A stretch of 31,180 bases of DNA from Ruminococcus sp. (GTDB lineage: Bacteria; Bacillota; Clostridia; Oscillospirales; Ruminococcaceae), in NCBI GenBank assembly GCA_023667165.1, contig JAMPAO010000017.1, forward strand, positions 1-31,180, in the 5' to 3' direction. Below are positions 26,163 to 31,180 of this stretch, piece by piece. The translations under genes were made by a program, and so were the position numbers. The notes beneath the pieces were generated by a model that did no database searches, was not told where the DNA came from, and saw only the letters and a program-made list of their open reading frames with translations. Each line of letters begins with the position of its first letter. Position 1 is the first letter of the stretch.

Positions 26163-26216
26163 TTTATACTATGAATATCAAATTTGTTACTGCGGGATTG
26201 TAAAATCGGTGTAAAA
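26163..26216 (-). promoter_or_regulatory. Pho box and promoter of the pst-pho operon
   Basis: Read on the minus strand, TTTTACA (26216-26210), 4 bases, then TTTTACA (26205-26199) form two identical 7-bp direct repeats with an 11-bp period, the layout of PhoB/PhoP boxes. A weaker AGTAACA follows nearer the -35 position. A -10-like TATAAA lies at 26168-26163, and the pstS start is 46 bp further on. The weak -35 and upstream repeats indicate PhoB-dependent activation, so the operon should be autoregulated by its own PhoB. Confidence 0.75.
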
Positions 26217-26763
26217 TTTGGGGGATTTCCTTTTTTCATAAATATATCTAAAATGCTTTATTTTGTACTATATTAAAATGGCATATTTCGCAATTCACAA
26301 ATAATTTACAAAAAGTTTCAGCACGTTCCATATATGAATTAAATATTAACCCAAATGTCGTTAAATGTCCTCTATTTTCTCTATTACCCTCTATTCTATG
26401 AACATTTTGTAAAATTGCCATTTTTCGACACAATTTTCTAAAAATCAAATATGTTATAATATAACAGTACCAAGAAATATTAAACAAATTTCAATCATTT
26501 ACAGAACCTTGAAAATTTAATCATACAGCGGCGAGAGATACAGCTTGTACTGACGGAACACAAGCATACCCGTCTGCGGAAACGGCATATCGGAGGAACT
26601 GTAGAGCTGTATGGAAAATTCTAAAATGCAAAAACTTGCATTTTCTCTTATGATTATTTTAAATTCTTATGACTTTTATTCTCGTTTAATTTTGAGAATT
26701 ATTCTATATGATTTATGTTTACCAAAAATTTAAAAATTAACCCATATTAGGAGGTATAAGAAT
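26217..26763. other. Long non-coding gap between the Pho operon and tnpW
   Basis: About 550 bases. 26217-26510 is AT-rich with no ORF that has a ribosome site. 26517-26605 is a G+C-richer block that reads as a protein tail on the minus strand. 26623-26644 is a perfect hairpin (AAAATGCAA, 4-nt loop, TTGCATTTT) that can act as a terminator. The rest is an AT-rich leader before tnpW with AGGAGG at 26751-26756. Confidence 0.6.
26517..26605 (-). pseudogene. 3' fragment of an unidentified gene
   Basis: Minus strand reads SSSDMPFPQTGMLVFRQYKL then YLSPLYD and a stop at 26519-26517, without start or upstream coding support. Base composition is like the Pho cargo rather than the AT-rich surroundings, so it may be a leftover from the donor chromosome brought in with the operon. 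Family not recognised; the fragment could also be chance. Confidence 0.3.
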
Positions 26764-26931
26764 ATGGAAAAATCAAAAGAGTTCGTAAAAACTCAGACCA
26801 TAGGCAAAACCACTTACATAATTACTTCACTTTTTAATGGTGACAACACGGGAACAGTTACACAAAAATTAAAGAGAATAATTGAAGAAAAAATCGTAAA
26901 ATCGCCCTTAAAAGATGATGAAAATAATTGA
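26764..26931 (+). CDS. tnpW: TnpW-like small element protein
   Basis: A 55-aa protein MEKSKEFVKTQTIGKTTYII.. with AGGAGG upstream, matching the TnpW family (..IG.TTY.V.S.F......V..KL.R.I). TnpW genes sit beside large serine recombinases in Tn4451/Tn4453-type elements; their function is unclear. The recombinase promoter overlaps its stop codon. Confidence 0.75.
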   Translation: MEKSKEFVKTQTIGKTTYIITSLFNGDNTGTVTQKLKRIIEEKIVKSPLKDDENN

Positions 26932-26956
26932 CGCGGCAGGCAGAATGTGCTATAAT
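26928..26956 (+). promoter_or_regulatory. Promoter of the serine recombinase
   Basis: TTGACG (26928-26933) and TATAAT (26951-26956) are separated by 17 bp. The -35 contains the tnpW stop codon, so the recombinase has its own near-consensus promoter with a leader of about 50 nt. Confidence 0.75.
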
Positions 26957-27011
26957 GCTTATAGTGCTTCTGTTTGTTTAACAAATCTTTTTGAGATATG
27001 GAGGTACTCAT

Positions 27012-28616
27012 ATGAACAGGTTAAACAACACAGAAAATAAATTCGCCGTGACCGCTTTGTATGCACGTCTTTCAAAGGACGATATGCTTGACGGCGAGAG
27101 CAATTCAATTACTAATCAGAAAGAAATTCTGAAAAAATACGCTGACGAACACGGTTTCCTTAACACTCGTTTTTATTTGGATGACGGCATTTCCGGCACT
27201 ACCTTTGAACGTGAGGGATTTCAGCATATGATTTCCGACATCAAAAAGGGCGAAGTCAAGGCTGTCATTGTCAAAGACCAGTCCCGTCTGGGACGTGACC
27301 ATATTGCAACAGGTTACTATATGGAAATTTTCTTTCCAAACTATGATGTTCGCTTTGTTGCCATTTATGACAACTATGACAGCGAAATCGGAGATAATGA
27401 ATTTGCGCCGTTCAAGAACATATTTAACGAGTTTTACGCCCGTGACTGTTCCAAAAAAATCAAAGCTGTTCTGCACAGCAAGGGCGAAGCGGGGCAGATA
27501 ATGTCTCCCAAATCTGTTTACGGTTACAAAAAAAACCCAAACGATAAAAAGCACTGGCTTGTAGATGACGAGGCAGCAGAGGTAGTACGCTTAATTTTCG
27601 ACCTTTATGTCAACGGCTACGGTACGAAAAAAATCGCATATTATCTTGAGGAACATAAAATTTTTTCGCCAACTCATTATTACCATAACAAAGGTATGCC
27701 GCATAGCGCTAAATTAAATGATAATCCTTTTAAATGGGACTATGCCACTATCGAAAAAATTTTAAAACGCCAAGAATACATTGGCAATGTGGTTAATTTT
27801 AAGACTTGCAAAAAATCCTACAAAAATCACAAGGTTGTAAAAAATCCCGATGAAAAACGTCTTATTTTCAAGGGTGTGAATGAGCCGATAATTTCCGAGG
27901 ACGTATGGAATAAAGCTCAGGCATTGATTGAAAAACGCAGGAGAGTTCCAATTGAGAGAGAACCCGATTTATTTCAAGGATACCTTGTTTGTGCCGATTG
28001 TGGGGGGAAGCTGTACATACGCCGTGCTAAAGGAAAGAAGGACTGTTATATTTGCGGCAGTTATGCTAAAAACACCAAAAAATGCAGCACACACATTGTG
28101 TCTTGTGACGATTTATGTGAGCTTGTATTGACAAGTCTCAGAGAAGTGGTATTTTCGGCTCAGCTTGATAAAAAGCAGTTTGCCGAAAGTTTACGTCAAA
28201 AATTAAGCATTGACAGCAAAAGTGAGATGAAAAAAATTGTTAAGGAAACCGAGAAAATGAAATCAAGGACGGCAAGCCTTAACAAAATAATTCATCAGCT
28301 TTTTGAGGACAGAGTAGACGGGAAAATTTCCGAGGAGCGATATTTGGAGATGCTTTCGACATACGAAAGTGAGCAAGCGGAAATCAAAGCCAAAATTGCG
28401 GAATATGAAGAGAAAATATCTGCCGATAATTCCTCAAAAAATGACATTGAAAGATTTATAAAGCTTGTCAGCAAGCACAGCGAAATCGAAGAATTAACGC
28501 CCTCAATTCTTTCGGAGTTTGTTGAGGAAATCCGAGTACATCAAGCCGAAAAAACCGAAAACGGCAAGGTTCAAGCTGTTGATATTGTTTACAGAGGTGT
28601 TGGTGTTTTGAATTGA
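27012..28616 (+). CDS. Large serine recombinase (IME integrase)
   Basis: A 534-aa TnpX-type recombinase; ATG 27012 has TGGAGG upstream, while 26991 does not. The resolvase domain has catalytic Ser21 in LYARLSKDD and the arginine motif DQSRLGRD. The Recombinase domain follows (VYGYKKNPNDKKHWLVDDEAAEVVRLIFDLYVNGYGTKKIAYYL), then a zinc ribbon (C327-x2-C330, C345-x2-C348), a coiled coil (about 395-480) and a DUF4368-like end. It cuts attB and attP at a 2-bp core, predicted AA here. Its stop lies 9 bp from the attachment arm at 28625, usual for these elements. Confidence 0.94.
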   Translation: MNRLNNTENKFAVTALYARLSKDDMLDGESNSITNQKEILKKYADEHGFLNTRFYLDDGISGTTFEREGFQHMISDIKKGEVKAVIVKDQSRLGRDHIATGYYMEIFFPNYDVRFVAIYDNYDSEIGDNEFAPFKNIFNEFYARDCSKKIKAVLHSKGEAGQIMSPKSVYGYKKNPNDKKHWLVDDEAAEVVRLIFDLYVNGYGTKKIAYYLEEHKIFSPTHYYHNKGMPHSAKLNDNPFKWDYATIEKILKRQEYIGNVVNFKTCKKSYKNHKVVKNPDEKRLIFKGVNEPIISEDVWNKAQALIEKRRRVPIEREPDLFQGYLVCADCGGKLYIRRAKGKKDCYICGSYAKNTKKCSTHIVSCDDLCELVLTSLREVVFSAQLDKKQFAESLRQKLSIDSKSEMKKIVKETEKMKSRTASLNKIIHQLFEDRVDGKISEERYLEMLSTYESEQAEIKAKIAEYEEKISADNSSKNDIERFIKLVSKHSEIEELTPSILSEFVEEIRVHQAEKTENGKVQAVDIVYRGVGVLN

Positions 28617-28624
28617 GAATAAGT

Positions 28625-28656
28625 TTCACTTAGGAGATTAATCAAACAATGGATAA
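28625..28656 (+). other. attR of the IME
   Basis: Right junction. The element arm TTCACTTAGG (28625-28634) ends 11 bp before the core AA (28645-28646), then host sequence CAATGGATAA resumes. Together with the left end it gives a nearly symmetric attP: the inner 10-bp arms AGATTAATCA and TGGTTATTCA also agree at 7 of 10 positions as inverted copies. Confidence 0.8.
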
Positions 28657-31045
28657 AGATAATCCCTATGTACGCAAATATCTTGCCGAGCGTGCAGAAC
28701 TGCTTGGAGCAATACGTCTGCCCGGAGGCAAGGACGGTGCATTTAAGGATAATGCGGGTACAGAAGTTACCAGTGATATTATCTTTCTGCAAAAGCGTGA
28801 AAATCCAATAAGTATTGAGGAAAATTCTCCCGAATGGATATACAAGGGTATTTTGTCAAATGGTATCGCTGTTAATAAGTATTTTGCGGATCACCCCGAA
28901 ATGATACTTGGCGAAATGGTAGAGGGCAACAAGCTATACGGAAATCAAGCAGGCGCTTCTATGTGTATGCCTATAGATGGAGCAGATCTTAAACAACAGC
29001 TTGCCGAGGCTGTAAAAAATATTTCCGGTACATACAGACAGGCTGATGCCGATAAAGAAAATTCCCCAGTGGGGAAGAAGTCCGAAGCACTGAATGAAAT
29101 TCCTTGTCCTCCGAATACACCTAAATACAGTTTTTCAGTGCAGGATGATATTTTATATTATCATAAATCGGGAAATACAATGGAAAAATACAATGCTCCT
29201 GCAAAAAATATCGAATGTATAAAAGCAATGACACAACTTCGTGACAGTGTACATAATCTTTTAGAATTGCAGCTTGACAATATAAACGGCAGTCTTGAAA
29301 CAGCAATAACCGAGGCACAGGAAAATCTGAATAAGCAATACGATGATTTTTCAAAGCGATTTGGTCTTGTCGGCAGTGCAGAAAATAAAAAATTATTCCG
29401 TGATGATAACGGCTACCACCTCATCAAATCTCTTGAAAAACTTGACAAGGACGGTAACTTTATAGGTAAAGCGGATATTTTCTTTCAAAAAACTGTCAGT
29501 CCGAAGATTATCGTTGACCACTGCGACAATGCAAACGACGCTCTTATTCTTTCTCTTTCTGAAAAATGCAGAGTTGATCTTGAATATATGTCTGTACTAA
29601 CAGGTAAAACAGAGGACGTTATTATCGCAGAGCTGGGAAATAAAATTTATCAAAATCCGCAAAAACAAATGCGTTGGGAGAGTGCAGACGAATATCTTAC
29701 AGGCAATGTGCGCAGTAAGCTCGCCGCTGCCGAAACTCTTGGACTGGAACGTAATGCAGAAGCCCTCAGAGCAGTAATTCCCGAAAAAATAAATGCGGCG
29801 GATATTTCCGTTAAACTGGGTTCTGCGTGGGTTGATCCTGATTACATAAGGCAGTTTATTGCGGAAACCTTAAAACCTGATTATCAGACATCCAAACGTA
29901 TAGATGTCAGGTACAGTGAAGCTACAGACAAGTGGAAAGTTGACGGATATAAAAGCGCATATTCTAACACCCTTGCCACCGAAACATACGGCACGGCTGA
30001 CATGAACGCCTATGAAATCATTGAGGCTACTCTTAATATGAAAAAGGCCGAGGTAAGAGAGCGTGTAAAAGACAGCTATGGAAGAGACGTCCGTGACGAA
30101 AAGGGCAGATATATTTATGTGACAAATCAAGAAAAGACAATGGTTGTGCAAGCAAAGCAGGACGAGCTGAAAAGAAAATTTTCCGAGTGGATATTTGCCG
30201 ATCCTGTACGCAGGGAAACACTCGAAAGTCTTTACAATGAGAAATTCAACTCTGTCCGCCTCCGTGAATATGACGGCAGTAACTTGAATTTTGTGGGAAT
30301 GAACGCTGCCATTACTCTTAAAGATCATCAGAAAAATGCTGTTGCACGTGATCTGTACAGCGAGGGAAATACTCTGCTTGCTCATGAGGTAGGCGCAGGC
30401 AAGACTTTTGAGATGATAGCCATTGCAATGGAGGGTAAGCGTTTAGGACTGCACAGTAAATCTCTTATTGCCGTACCCAACGCTCTTACAGAGCAATGGG
30501 GAGATTCTTTTCGCATACTTTATCCAAATGCCAATGTTCTTGTGGCTACCGAAAAGGATTTTAAGAAAGAAAATCGCCGTGATCTGTTTGCTAAGATAGC
30601 AACGGGCGACTGGGACGCTGTTATTATCGGTCATAGTCAGCTTGATATGATACATTTGTCAAAGGAACGTGAGCTTGATACCCTCTATGCGGAGGTAGAC
30701 AAGCTGCAGACTGCTCTCGAAGAAATGCTTGACGAAAACGGCAAAAGAACATTTTCGGTAAAGCAAGTTGAAAAATCAATAAAATCATATGAAGGGAAAA
30801 TAGAAAAGCTGTTATCTAAAACAGCCGAAGACGATACGCTGTGTTTCGAGAAGCTGGGAATTGACAAAATGTTTATTGACGAATCACAGAATTACAAAAA
30901 TCTCGATACGCCTACCAAAATGCAGAACGTATCGGGAATTGGCAGCGGCGGCAGCGGAAAATCTATGCAGCTGCTGATGAAGTGCAAGTATCTTGATGAA
31001 ATAACAGGAGGCAAGGGAACGGTTTTCGCTTCGGGAACGCCCGTC
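28647..31045 (+). pseudogene. LtrC/SNF2-type methylase-helicase, 3' (helicase) part, cut again at its end
   Basis: Continues the gene interrupted at 15294: TMDKDNPYVRKYLAERAELL joins ..VAFVTSKG in frame. The ATG at 28649 is an internal Met without a ribosome site. An SNF2-like helicase follows: Walker A AHEVGAGKTFE (K585 counted from 28649), motif Ia-like SLIAVPNALTEQW, Walker B MFIDESQNYKN (D744). It breaks off at GTVFASGTP, where relatives continue with SNS and motif IV-VI, and ends with foreign codons VLTP and a stop at 31055-31057. The C-terminal RecA-like lobe is outside the window or lost. Without it, and separated from its start, no helicase is expected. Confidence 0.87.
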
Positions 31046-31071
31046 CTCACACCTTAACACCGGTCATACAA

Positions 31072-31091
31072 GCCGCAAAAGCGGCATTTTT
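31072..31091 (+). terminator. Terminator at the edge of the second insertion
   Basis: GCCGC, loop AAAA, GCGGC (31072-31085), then ATTTTTT. It lies just after the break in the helicase gene and would stop read-through into the next element, as the hairpins at 15403 do for the IME. Confidence 0.7.
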
Positions 31092-31180
31092 TAAATACTG
31101 AATTTAATTTCAATTCCTGTTTCGTCCGAAACAATAACGGTATCAATCATAGTAACGGCAATTTCGTGTTTCTCTTGAAC
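31091..31180 (-). CDS. C-terminal end of a protein, possibly a serine recombinase (partial)
   Basis: Minus strand reads HEIAVTMIDTVIVSDETGIE then IKFSI and a stop at 31093-31091; the frame is open to the window edge. The pattern (hydrophobic helix, I..V.V.....IEI.F.) resembles the final beta strands of large serine recombinases, and the position within 50 bp of the break mirrors the IME integrase beside its own attachment site. Only 29 residues are visible, so the assignment is tentative. Confidence 0.45.
   Translation of the reverse strand, partial: VQEKHEIAVTMIDTVIVSDETGIEIKFSI

Larger units (their letters stand above)
15295..28644. mobile_element. Integrative mobilizable element carrying a complete phosphate regulon
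   Basis: About 13.35 kb inserted in the methylase-helicase gene. Left to right: two terminators, replication-initiator-like gene, AT-rich tract, HTH/Xis-like gene, candidate oriT, mobC, MOBP relaxase, an acidic-protein gene, the minus-strand pstSCAB-phoU-phoBR operon, tnpW and a large serine recombinase whose stop codon is 9 bp from its own attachment arm. There is no mating-pore or coupling-protein gene, so it is mobilizable rather than self-transmissible. The Tn4451-like recombination genes place it among serine-recombinase IMEs. IMEs lodged in SNF2-type genes of ICEs are known in streptococci; the phosphate cargo is what stands out. Confidence 0.85.

Noticed and set aside
26248..26487. 79-codon minus-strand ORF upstream of pstS
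   Set aside because: No ribosome site, AT-rich composition with atypical residues, and no similarity to anything recognised.
1..31180. CRISPR arrays, tRNA and rRNA genes
   Set aside because: No regularly spaced repeats, no cloverleaf-like sequence and no rRNA segments were seen on either strand.

Overview
The window looks like accessory DNA from a low-to-moderate G+C anaerobic Clostridia (Firmicutes), most likely a Ruminococcus/Oscillospirales-type gut bacterium. This rests on AGGAGG-type ribosome sites, TTGACA-N17-TATAAT promoters, Tn4451-like recombination genes (TnpW plus a large serine recombinase) and the gene content of clostridial integrative conjugative elements (ICEs). No rRNA, tRNA or CRISPR array was seen.

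Layout. (1) 1-827 is non-backbone DNA: a 40-codon gene, a candidate small RNA, strong promoters and several hairpins. It ends against a topB gene whose 5' part is missing. (2) 828-15294 is an ICE or conjugative-plasmid backbone on the + strand: truncated topoisomerase III, an inverted PhdYefM/RelE toxin-antitoxin pair, two unknown proteins, a MuF-C-like/GAF/GGDEF protein broken by one TGA codon, a DUF3991/TOPRIM primase-like protein, two small proteins, a CobU-like P-loop protein, SSB, and the 5' (methylase) half of a giant LtrC/SNF2-type methylase-helicase. (3) 15295-28644 is a complete integrative mobilizable element (IME) of about 13.35 kb. It carries a replication-initiator-like gene, an AT-rich tract, an HTH/Xis-like protein, a candidate oriT, MobC, a MOBP-type relaxase, an acidic protein, then a complete minus-strand phosphate regulon pstS-pstC-pstA-pstB-phoU-phoB-phoR with its own Pho box, and finally TnpW and a large serine recombinase. 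(4) 28647-31045 is the 3' (helicase) half of the same giant gene. It is cut again at its conserved GTP motif by a second element, of which only the edge is visible; that edge may be a recombinase C-terminus on the minus strand.

The central result is the exact reconstruction of the IME insertion. Joining 15294 to 28647 restores Gly-Thr-Met in frame in the methylase-helicase gene. The predicted 2-bp crossover is AA. The element ends form a nearly symmetric attP, with TTCACTTAGG and CCTTAGTGAA each starting exactly 11 bp from the core. The giant ICE gene is therefore a landing pad hit at least twice.

How the genes would work together. The IME encodes its own excision/integration (recombinase, possible Xis), relaxosome (oriT, MobC, relaxase) and perhaps replication, and would borrow a mating pore from an ICE. 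Its cargo is a self-regulated high-affinity phosphate uptake system: PstS captures phosphate, PstCAB imports it, PhoU and PhoR sense and signal, and PhoB acts on the Pho box ahead of pstS. A transferable Pho regulon on an IME parasitising a conjugative element is the most unusual thing here. The split diguanylate cyclase and the CobU-like protein lacking the expected histidine are the next most notable.
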